Shown here: piece after piece, positions 26,603 to 34,201 of the stretch
How the letters are laid out: each line of letters begins with the position of its first letter
Numbering within the stretch: position 1 is the stretch's first letter
NCBI GenBank assembly: GCA_016931575.1
Contig: JAFGEO010000101.1
Location: 1-64,000 of the forward strand
DNA: 64,000 nucleotides
Reading direction: 5' to 3'
Source: Bacteroidales bacterium
GTDB taxonomy: Bacteria; Bacteroidota; Bacteroidia; Bacteroidales; UBA10428
Program-made: the position numbers and the translations under genes
The notes under the pieces: generated by a model
Databases searched by the model: none
What the model saw: only the letters and a program-made list of their open reading frames with translations
What the model was told of the DNA's origin: nothing

Positions 26603-29600
26603 TTAACTGGCCTTTTTAAACTGTTGGACACAACTTAGCACACAACTGGCAATTTCGGTGTGGTCAAATAATAATTCTTCAATAGATTCTTTCTTTACTG
26701 CCAGAATAGTTGTATTCTCGTTGAAATGAATTGTGTTCATTCCGGCATTCGGGAAAATATTGACGTAATAAAGATTCCTCAATTTTCCAGGCTGGATTTC
26801 TCCCTCCGGGCCTTCAAAATGCATACTCCCTTCCACCATAAAGAATAGGGTGAAATCATTACAATTATGGCCAATATCAAGGCTTGTACCCGCTTTGAAC
26901 CCAACTTCATAAAAGAGCTCAGCAAGATTGATCAGAATATCTTCGGGTATATATTTCAATCTCTCCATCTCCTTTAACAGGTTGAATTTTTCAGTAAGCA
27001 GCAACCTCGATCCTCTTTCAACAATCGATAATGCATCCCTAAGTTCAAACTGCACATCTGGATCGAGCCGTTCCATGATACTTTCAAACAGTTCCGGATC
27101 TCTTTTGTGTACGACAAGGGCAGCAGCCTCACGTAACATGCGGTTGGGGTGAAAAAGGTTTGAAATAAGTTCCTGTGTAAGTTCGAGACCCGGGAGTATG
27201 AGCGCCAGCCGGAGGGCACAAATCCGTGGATAAACCCCCAGAAGATTGTAGTCGCGCATGAGGATCGATGAGATAAGTTCCTCCTTATCCATTTTCTCAA
27301 TAGGGAAGTAATACTGGAGTCTTTGCACACGCTCTTTGGCAGAGATATTCTCAATAATTGGAAATAATACGGGTTTGATGTCTTCCATCACAAACTGGTC
27401 CAGCAACTCGATCGCATGACTGATATCCTCCTCGGAGCCTTTTTCAAGCAACTCCTGGATTTCAAGAATTGTCCGGGAATTATAGGCCAGTGCAAGCAAA
27501 TCAAAGAGTAGCCCGTAACTGGTATTGATCTCATCCACCAGGGAGGCTTTCAATTCGCGATAGGCAGCTTTTGAAGGAAGCGAAATGTAAATAAGGTGGT
27601 TCCATCCCAGTACATGGATCGTACGGACCACAATATTGAGAATCCGGTGGACATTCATAGAATTGGCCTGGAAGTTGGCCTCCTGCAAAGCAGAAATTGT
27701 TGTTGATGTGACCCGCTTGCTTTGGTTTTCCAGTTTGGAAAGCAGGTAGTCCACCGCTTTTGGGGTTGCCACCTTTCCGTAAATTCTGATGGCACGCGAA
27801 AGGATTTTATCATCCGTATTCGGATTGATGAACAGCCGTTCCAGGTAGTCCAGCGCAGGATCTCCGATCTGAACCAGGGCTTCGAATGCATAAGCGTGGT
27901 ATTCCGGAGAACTAAGGAATTCCATGAGCAAATAACTATGGTCCGAACTGCTGATGCGGGCCATGGCCTTTACAGCGGCTATTTTTACGTCGGGCTCAAA
28001 TTCACGGGTCAGATTCACCAGTACCGAGGTATAGGTGACATCCTTTCTGGATCCGATGATCTCAGCGGCAAGGACCCTTTTTGCCACCTGCCTGCTATTC
28101 ATCAGCTCCTCAATATCAACTCCCTCATGCAATAGCTTTTCCCGCTTTTCAAAGTTTTGGATCAGTTTACCCAGAGCAGGAACTGCCTCTTCTGAGGCAG
28201 GGGAAAGTTTCTGTAAATCGGGAAGCAGTCCAAGCAACACCTCTTCCTCAATACACTTCAGAACGTAGGCCTGGACTTCCGGTTGCGGGTTTGCGAGCAT
28301 TCGTTGCAGCCCCTTCTCATAACTCAGCGGCTCGATCAGAGCTGAAAGCTTCATGGCATTGATTACCTTGACCGGATCATCCCCGACAAGTATCTCCCAT
28401 AATTTTTCACTGTATGATTCCGTATATTTCCGGATGGTCCGGTTAATCCTCAGTTTTCGGTAACTGTCCTCCAGTGCTCTGCGGTATCGTTTGATCAGCT
28501 TCACAGCAAAAAAGAACCAAATCAATGAAAGTACAATGCTGGTTGTCAGGTTGACAATTTTATTGTCAAGATTAAATTGCTGAATAAGAAATATCACCCC
28601 CCCGGAAATAAGCAGTCCTAACATGGCTGCAGCACCCTCAATCCTCGGGTAAATGATCTGCAGAAAGCGGATATCCAAACTCCTGTAAAGTGTTCTGGAA
28701 GAGGGCAGCTGAATGGTATTTTTACTGACTTCGTATACCATCTTGTTTATTCCGATCAGGAGTAGTACCGGTAAGGGATGCTTAATGCCTGCCTTTTGCA
28801 GGATGACGATACCGCCGAGGGTAAGCAGCAGGAAGAAAAACACACCCAGAGGCATGATAACCAGGCTGTATGGGGAATCGTAAGAATAGAGGATGCTATG
28901 CACCAGGATTTTATCTGTAAAATAGATCAAGGCATACAACACGGCAATATACAGGACATAATATTTCGAGAAGGTGTCGATCTCAAAATAGTAATCCTGG
29001 AACTCCGTAACGAAGGTATAGTGGAGATGGAATCCGACAATCGCTGATAATATCGTAAAAAGGAGCAGGTTTCGGGTAAACCTCGTCGACCATAATAAAA
29101 AAATGGAAGCCCGAACAGGGACTTTTCTTTCTTTTTTATGATTGAAGGCCTTATTGCGGTTATGAGCGATGTTCGTCAGGACCTGGATAAGGAATAAGCC
29201 AAGCATAAAAAGTGCCGTTAGGACACTTGTGGCATCAAACCCCATGTAAAAGCTTACCAGGAATATCAGTCCGCAACTGGCTATAATCCCACCAATAAAT
29301 CCAAACTCAACCACATTAAAAATCCGCTTGGCCTGCTCCGGAAGAAGAAGTTTTCTGACATATCTCCAAAATGTCAGGAGCAACAATAAATTAACAGGGA
29401 ATACAAGCACCAGACCAATGAATGCAAGCTTTTTATTATCCAGGAATTCTTCAGGAAAAAGATAATAGAACACCAGGTATGCCAGCACAATGGCAGTGAT
29501 CAGTGATATATTGACGAAATGAAAAGATTTGTAGGAGATCCTTTTGTGCAGCACCGTATAAATCCCAAATAAAATAACCCCGAAGGTTCCTCCCAGAATG

Positions 29601-29791
29601 TAGGCCAGGGGGAAATGCTCCCTGAACATCAGGGAATCCTTTTTTCCCCAATATTCAAAATAGTTCGTGTGTGCGATAATGTCAAAACTCCCAAGTACTC
29701 CCCCCAATAAAATGGCAGAAACAAGCAGAAATATAGTAAATCCGGCTTCCTCTTCTTTGATAGCGAGTCTTTTGAGTATGTATTGATACAT
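26603..29791 (-). CDS. NTT/MFS-like membrane protein with HEAT repeats and a cyclic-nucleotide-type domain
   Basis: 1062 residues. About 11 membrane helices in the first 450 residues resemble the nucleotide transporter (NTT/Npt) branch of the major facilitator fold. From about 460 to 900 there are helical HEAT-like repeats (VAKRVLAAEIIGSRKDVTYT, KIAAVKAMARISSSDH). The last ~130 residues resemble a cyclic-nucleotide-binding fold (AGTSLDIGHNCNDFTLFF, MVEGSMHFEG). The FGExAL...R phosphate-binding signature is not obvious, so binding of cAMP or cGMP is doubtful. It starts the minus-strand set and is followed 5 bases later by the TIR/DUF4062-like gene. Confidence 0.75.
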   Translation of the reverse strand: MYQYILKRLAIKEEEAGFTIFLLVSAILLGGVLGSFDIIAHTNYFEYWGKKDSLMFREHFPLAYILGGTFGVILFGIYTVLHKRISYKSFHFVNISLITAIVLAYLVFYYLFPEEFLDNKKLAFIGLVLVFPVNLLLLLTFWRYVRKLLLPEQAKRIFNVVEFGFIGGIIASCGLIFLVSFYMGFDATSVLTALFMLGLFLIQVLTNIAHNRNKAFNHKKERKVPVRASIFLLWSTRFTRNLLLFTILSAIVGFHLHYTFVTEFQDYYFEIDTFSKYYVLYIAVLYALIYFTDKILVHSILYSYDSPYSLVIMPLGVFFFLLLTLGGIVILQKAGIKHPLPVLLLIGINKMVYEVSKNTIQLPSSRTLYRSLDIRFLQIIYPRIEGAAAMLGLLISGGVIFLIQQFNLDNKIVNLTTSIVLSLIWFFFAVKLIKRYRRALEDSYRKLRINRTIRKYTESYSEKLWEILVGDDPVKVINAMKLSALIEPLSYEKGLQRMLANPQPEVQAYVLKCIEEEVLLGLLPDLQKLSPASEEAVPALGKLIQNFEKREKLLHEGVDIEELMNSRQVAKRVLAAEIIGSRKDVTYTSVLVNLTREFEPDVKIAAVKAMARISSSDHSYLLMEFLSSPEYHAYAFEALVQIGDPALDYLERLFINPNTDDKILSRAIRIYGKVATPKAVDYLLSKLENQSKRVTSTTISALQEANFQANSMNVHRILNIVVRTIHVLGWNHLIYISLPSKAAYRELKASLVDEINTSYGLLFDLLALAYNSRTILEIQELLEKGSEEDISHAIELLDQFVMEDIKPVLFPIIENISAKERVQRLQYYFPIEKMDKEELISSILMRDYNLLGVYPRICALRLALILPGLELTQELISNLFHPNRMLREAAALVVHKRDPELFESIMERLDPDVQFELRDALSIVERGSRLLLTEKFNLLKEMERLKYIPEDILINLAELFYEVGFKAGTSLDIGHNCNDFTLFFMVEGSMHFEGPEGEIQPGKLRNLYYVNIFPNAGMNTIHFNENTTILAVKKESIEELLFDHTEIASCVLSCVQQFKKAS

Positions 29792-29939
29792 AGAGTTGGA
29801 GATTGCCTGTATTAGTCTAAGTTGTAAGTAGTTCTGAAATAGCGTGATAAATTTAGTAAATTGTAATGGTTCAGACCTTATCCCTTATCACCGGGAATCG
29901 AACTTTCACCGTCTAAAAACGTCAGATTATGTAAATTTA

Positions 29940-29947
29940 TATTTTTG
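29940..29947 (+). promoter_or_regulatory. -7 box (TATTTTTG) for the queuosine-precursor transporter
   Basis: TATTTTTG on the plus strand fits TAnnTTTG and lies 52 bases upstream of the ATG at 30000, in the gap shared with the divergent 29791 gene. Confidence 0.45.
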
Positions 29948-29999
29948 AAGGAAAAACTAATCAACTTTTCCATTTGTTACAAGAGAAATACTACGATTT

Positions 30000-30782
30000 A
30001 TGTTCAATTCAACGAAAGAACCGGAAAACAAGTATGAAAAAAGGCGGGAAATAGTCTTTCTGTTGTTTGCTGGCTTATTTATTGGCACCCTGGCCATGCT
30101 AAATATTCTGGGGATCTCCCGGCTGATCGACCTCAGCTTCAAAATCGGCAGCATTACATTCCCGCTGCGTGTTTTTGTCGGTGTTCTTCCTTATCCCATC
30201 ACGTTCCTGTGTACTGACTTTATCAGTGAATTTTATGGAAAAAAACGTGCGTCGAATGTAGTCTGGATAGGTTTTATCCTGAATCTTTGGGTCGTTTTCA
30301 TCCTGTGGATAGGAGGGATCCTGCCCCCTGTGCCGCAAATTGAGTCGCTGTCAGCACTGCCATCCGACGACCCAAACTACATTTTCTATCAGATCAGGCA
30401 TTACACATTTTCCACAACCTTCGCCTCAATGGTGGCCTACCTGACTGCCCAATTTGTGGATGTCCACGTTTTTCATTACCTGAAGAAGCGTACTGCGGGT
30501 AAAAAACTATGGATCCGGAATAACGGCTCCACACTAACGAGTCAACTTATTGATTCATTAGCTGTTGTACTGATTACATTTACCTTCACAACAGCCATTA
30601 AGGTACCTGACAGTTACTCCGTCACGGAGTTCCTGCTCATCCTGATCTTTTCAAATTACCTGTTTAAGTTTGCAGCTGCACTGCTGGATACCATCCCATT
30701 TTATTTGGGGGTGAAGTTCCTGAAAAAGTACCTGGATCTGGATCCTGTAAGTGAGTTCAATATTTCCCCTGATAAAAAATGA
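30000..30782 (+). CDS. yhhQ: Queuosine-precursor transporter (YhhQ/VUT family)
   Basis: 260 residues with about six membrane helices. PYPITFLCTDFISEFYGKKRA after the second helix is the hallmark of the YhhQ/VUT family (TD.I.E.YG). Family members import queuosine precursors (preQ0/preQ1) through the inner membrane. No queuosine synthesis genes are present in the window, so the cell may salvage or synthesise elsewhere. It is alone on its strand between two minus-strand groups. Confidence 0.88.
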   Translation: MFNSTKEPENKYEKRREIVFLLFAGLFIGTLAMLNILGISRLIDLSFKIGSITFPLRVFVGVLPYPITFLCTDFISEFYGKKRASNVVWIGFILNLWVVFILWIGGILPPVPQIESLSALPSDDPNYIFYQIRHYTFSTTFASMVAYLTAQFVDVHVFHYLKKRTAGKKLWIRNNGSTLTSQLIDSLAVVLITFTFTTAIKVPDSYSVTEFLLILIFSNYLFKFAAALLDTIPFYLGVKFLKKYLDLDPVSEFNISPDKK

Positions 30783-30829
30783 AACGGACTCTTGACACCT
30801 GAATACTTTTGATAAGCCTTGTCTCCTGG

Positions 30830-31360
30830 CTACGATTTATGTTCCAGAACTTCGATAATACGTTCCACCGTAAGATCTTTTGCATCCACCACGTATTTTG
30901 CCCTAAGGTAATGATGCTCACAGCGTGACCGGATATCGCGGATATAGAAACGCAACTGCTCATCGGTTTTGTTCATCACAATGGGTCTGTCTACGGTGGC
31001 CTTTTTCAGGCGGCTGACCAGGGTGTCGTTATCCAGTTGGAGGTAGATCACCTCTCCATGCTTTTCGATCAGGTTCATGTTGTCGCAATGGCAGGGGGCC
31101 CCTCCACCCAGGGCGATGACCACATGATCGGTCTGGACCACTTCCAGCAGTGCCTCCCACTCTTTGTTCCTGAACTCGGCATCCCCGACAGCTGTATACA
31201 ATTCGGGGATGGTCATCCCTTCCCGCCTTTCGATAACATCGTCCAGGTCAATAAAATCAAGTCCCAGGCGCTTTGCAAGCTTTCTTCCCATGGTGGACTT
31301 TCCACTGCTCTTATATCCAATTAAAAAATAACGCACTGCCTCTCTGTTTTCTGGTTTCAA
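30830..31360 (-). CDS. aroK: Shikimate kinase
   Basis: 176 residues. The P-loop GYKSSGKST is near residues 14-22. The shikimate-binding DLDDVIERREGMTIPELY and the glycine loop LGGGAPC are also visible. The enzyme phosphorylates shikimate at the 3-OH with ATP, two steps before chorismate. It lies downstream of aroA and aroC on the same strand but is separated from aroC by a terminator-like hairpin at 31424-31454, so it may have its own promoter. Confidence 0.94.
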   Translation of the reverse strand: MKPENREAVRYFLIGYKSSGKSTMGRKLAKRLGLDFIDLDDVIERREGMTIPELYTAVGDAEFRNKEWEALLEVVQTDHVVIALGGGAPCHCDNMNLIEKHGEVIYLQLDNDTLVSRLKKATVDRPIVMNKTDEQLRFYIRDIRSRCEHHYLRAKYVVDAKDLTVERIIEVLEHKS

Positions 31361-31423
31361 ACAATTCGGGTTCCTTATAGTTCACAAGAAAATTCAACAG
31401 AAACTAATGATTCAGGTAGATGT

Positions 31424-31454
31424 AAAAAGTTCGAGACGCGATGGATCGCGTCTC
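31424..31454 (-). terminator. Perfect 10-bp hairpin (GAGACGCGAT) between aroC and aroK
   Basis: GAGACGCGAT (31433-31442) pairs perfectly with ATCGCGTCTC (31445-31454) around a GG loop. On the minus strand TTTTT follows after four bases, as in a terminator of the aroA-aroC transcript. The GAGACGCGAT...ATCGCGTCTC pattern also resembles dispersed palindromic repeats reported in several bacterial groups. Other copies in this window were not seen. Confidence 0.6.
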
Positions 31455-31479
31455 TGCTTCAGTATAGTTTATTTTTGAG

Positions 31480-32799
31480 TTACCTGACTGGTTTCATTGA
31501 CTGGTATGCCACGTGTTGCATATAGGCATCCAGAATGATCAGGGCGGTCTGTGCTTCAACCACAGGCCACATCCTGGCCACGATGGTGGGATCGCGACGG
31601 GTAACAGCAGCGAGATCCTTATCTTCCAGACTAACCTTATCGACGGTATGCTGTGGTTTAGCGATTGTCGGGGTGGGCTTCACGGCAACGCGGGCAACGA
31701 TGTCCTGCCCGGTTGTCAGGCCTCCGGTAATACCACCGGCATTATTGGAATCAAATACAACCTTACCATCCTTGATACGCATGGCATCGTTACACTGGGA
31801 TCCGGTCATGTTGGCCGCTTCCATTCCACATCCTACCTCAACGGCTTTCACGGTACCGATGGCCATCAGACGTCCCAGTTCACCATCAAGCTTGTTGAAT
31901 ACAGGTTCTCCCATACCTGCGGGAACCCCTGTTACCACAACCTCGACGAGTCCGCCGGAAGAATCGCCCTCCTTCATGATCCGGACAATTTCATCGTGCA
32001 TTTTATCGGCCAGCTCTGCATCGGGGCAGAAAAGTTTTGGATTGATCCCGAACCTGGCTTTGATCTCTTCCTCGTCGTAAACCGGCTTTTTAATCTCGGG
32101 GATACGTTTCTCCAGGTCGGCGAGGATCGCAGCCTTTTCGAAAAAGCGCATGCCGCTTTTCAATTTGTCAGAAGCGAAGAGTTCGAGGTATATGGGATCG
32201 TACTGCTTTCGCACCTCGCGGTATGCTGCAGCCTTTTTCTTGATCTCACCGATAGGCATATCCCCCATGCGGATTCCGGCAGCTTCGCGTATGAAAGAAA
32301 CCACCTCAATCCCATGATCCTTCAGGATACGTTTTGCAATGGTACCTGCAGCAACGATGGATGAGGTATACCTTCCACTGAAAAAACCTGCTCCGATGGA
32401 ATCATCGAATTCTCCATATTTCTGGTAGCTGGCATAAGAGGCATGGCCCGGACGGGGGGTGCGGTTTGTCAGCTGGTATTGCTCAATGTGCTCAAAATGA
32501 CGGTCGACATTGGGGATCAGGATCACCAGGGGCGTACCGTTGGTATAGCCCTTATTCTTAAATCCCGGCATGGTGTCTGCCGCATTCACGCCACTATAGA
32601 TGATCGGCACATCAGCTTCGCGACGGGGGGAAGTCAGCTCGCCCTGTCCCGGTTTTCTGAGCATCAGCTCAACATAGATCTCCTCTTCAGTAAACAGGTA
32701 TCCGGGCGGGCATCCCTGTATGTTGATGGAGAGTCCTTCCTGATATGACCCGCCTGCAACTGTTGTCTTGAATAATGTTCCGTGCGTACATCCTAACAT
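31480..32799 (-). CDS. aroC: Divergent chorismate synthase
   Basis: 439 residues, longer than the usual 350-390. The enzyme removes phosphate from EPSP to give chorismate with reduced FMN. Family blocks are visible: LFKTTVAGGSYQEGL, RRPG-like RKPGQGE, TPRPGHASYASYQKYG, EGDSSGG, GVPAGMGEPVF and NNAGGITGGLTTGQ. Key differences exist. The first conserved His of GESHG is Tyr19 in GGSYQEG. The GGRSSARET block is replaced by GAGFFSGRYTSS. The RHDPCV block is RRDPTIV. An insertion of about 65 residues lies near 180-250. His119 of the second motif is kept. It sits between aroA and aroK, so a shikimate-pathway role is likely, although it might have shifted. Confidence 0.85.
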   Translation of the reverse strand: MLGCTHGTLFKTTVAGGSYQEGLSINIQGCPPGYLFTEEEIYVELMLRKPGQGELTSPRREADVPIIYSGVNAADTMPGFKNKGYTNGTPLVILIPNVDRHFEHIEQYQLTNRTPRPGHASYASYQKYGEFDDSIGAGFFSGRYTSSIVAAGTIAKRILKDHGIEVVSFIREAAGIRMGDMPIGEIKKKAAAYREVRKQYDPIYLELFASDKLKSGMRFFEKAAILADLEKRIPEIKKPVYDEEEIKARFGINPKLFCPDAELADKMHDEIVRIMKEGDSSGGLVEVVVTGVPAGMGEPVFNKLDGELGRLMAIGTVKAVEVGCGMEAANMTGSQCNDAMRIKDGKVVFDSNNAGGITGGLTTGQDIVARVAVKPTPTIAKPQHTVDKVSLEDKDLAAVTRRDPTIVARMWPVVEAQTALIILDAYMQHVAYQSMKPVR

Positions 32800-32813
32800 A
32801 GTCGTATCGTGTT

Positions 32814-34079
32814 TTAGTTATCTTTCTGCATCTGCGCCCCGAGGGCAACAAAGTCATTAAAAAATCCGGGGTAAGTGACTGCTACGGCTTCTGCGGTATC
32901 AACCTCTGTAAGTCCTTCTGCTCCCATTCCGGCGAGGGCCAGCGACATCACCATGCGATGATCGTCATAGCCGTGAACCTGTGTGCCTTTCAGCTTACTC
33001 TTGCGGACAATGAGCCCATCCTCAAATTCCTCGATGTCAGCGCCCATTTTTTTCAGCTCTGTGGTGATGGCACTAATACGGTCACACTCTTTCAGGCGTG
33101 CCTGTGCCACGTTGTAAAGCTTCGTCTGCCCTTCGGCAAAACAGGCCGTGACAGCCAGCGCCGGTAAGGCATCCGGGGTATCGTTCATGTCGATATCCAA
33201 ACCCTTGAGCGGCCTGCCCCTGACCATGACACCCTCCGAAGTATGTTCAAGCTCAACACCCATGGCCTGTAAAAAGTCGAATACCTTCTTATCTCCCTGA
33301 TGATCTGCGAAATCCAGTCCTTTGATAAGCACTTCCGACCGGGTGATCGCAGCAGCACAAAGGGCAAAGGTGGCGGTTGAGAAATCAGCCGGTATCGGCC
33401 TGTCGAAGGCCGTGTATTTTTGCCTGCCCGGAATCCTGAACCAATCAAGTCCTTTTTGTTCAAACTTAATTCCCTGTGCTCTGAGCCAGTCGAGGGTAAT
33501 CTCAATATAAGGCCTTTCATGCAGGTTGTCAACGGTTATTTCCGATGTGCCCTCAGCAAGCGGACAGGCGAACAGGAGGGCTGTAAGGAACTGTGAACTG
33601 ATCCCGTTCACCCGGGTTTGTCCTCCCTTCATCGGTCCCTTTACCGTAAAGGGACATTTTTCATTCTGGCTTTTTACCTGAACCCCCAGATTGCTTAGCG
33701 CGCTCAATAGCGGGGTCATTGGGCGCTTTCGGATCGATGCGTCCCCATCGAAGGTGATTTCCTGGTTGGTAAGGGACGCCAAGGCGCTGAATATCCGGAG
33801 GGATGTTCCTGAATTCGCAACATCTACAAAGCAGGCGAGTTTACTGATCTGACCACCGATGCCATCAATGATCCAGTCGCCATTCTCCTCCCGGATGGTG
33901 GCGCCAAACTCCATAGCAGCCCTGAAGGCTGAGCGTGCATCTGCGGATTCCAGAGGATTTCTGAGGATCGATCTTCCCTGCGCCATGGTAGCAATTGCCA
34001 CCGCGCGGATCGTGTGCGATTTGGAAGCGGGGATGAGGATCTCTCCCTGCAGATTTGATTTTTTTGCCGTGAATATCAC
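32814..34079 (-). CDS. aroA: 3-phosphoshikimate 1-carboxyvinyltransferase (EPSP synthase)
   Basis: 421 residues. The enzyme transfers the enolpyruvyl group of PEP to shikimate 3-phosphate. The phosphate-binding Lys20, Ser21 and Arg25 are visible in SKSHTIRA. The NSGTSLRI loop (about 89-96) and DASIRKRPM follow. Asp303 (TPDALPAL), Glu331 and Arg334 (KECDRI), and Arg375 (DDHRM) match the active-site set. The SKSHTIRA sequence differs from the usual SKSxSNRA and looks closer to archaeal/deep-branching forms. It is 14 bases upstream of aroC on the same strand. Confidence 0.93.
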   Translation of the reverse strand: MIFTAKKSNLQGEILIPASKSHTIRAVAIATMAQGRSILRNPLESADARSAFRAAMEFGATIREENGDWIIDGIGGQISKLACFVDVANSGTSLRIFSALASLTNQEITFDGDASIRKRPMTPLLSALSNLGVQVKSQNEKCPFTVKGPMKGGQTRVNGISSQFLTALLFACPLAEGTSEITVDNLHERPYIEITLDWLRAQGIKFEQKGLDWFRIPGRQKYTAFDRPIPADFSTATFALCAAAITRSEVLIKGLDFADHQGDKKVFDFLQAMGVELEHTSEGVMVRGRPLKGLDIDMNDTPDALPALAVTACFAEGQTKLYNVAQARLKECDRISAITTELKKMGADIEEFEDGLIVRKSKLKGTQVHGYDDHRMVMSLALAGMGAEGLTEVDTAEAVAVTYPGFFNDFVALGAQMQKDN

Positions 34080-34201
34080 CTGTACAATTTTACCGGTCGC
34101 AAAAATAGCCCTAACTGAGCTTTTTACAAAATATTATGCACAGGAAATCATTCCATGACATACAATAAACAGCATAGAGAATCCATTATCCGGACTGTGC
34201 C

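Noticed and set aside
29889-29912. tRNA-like T-arm text (GGGAATCGAAC)
   Set aside because: The flanking bases do not pair as a T stem, and no acceptor, D or anticodon arms were found.
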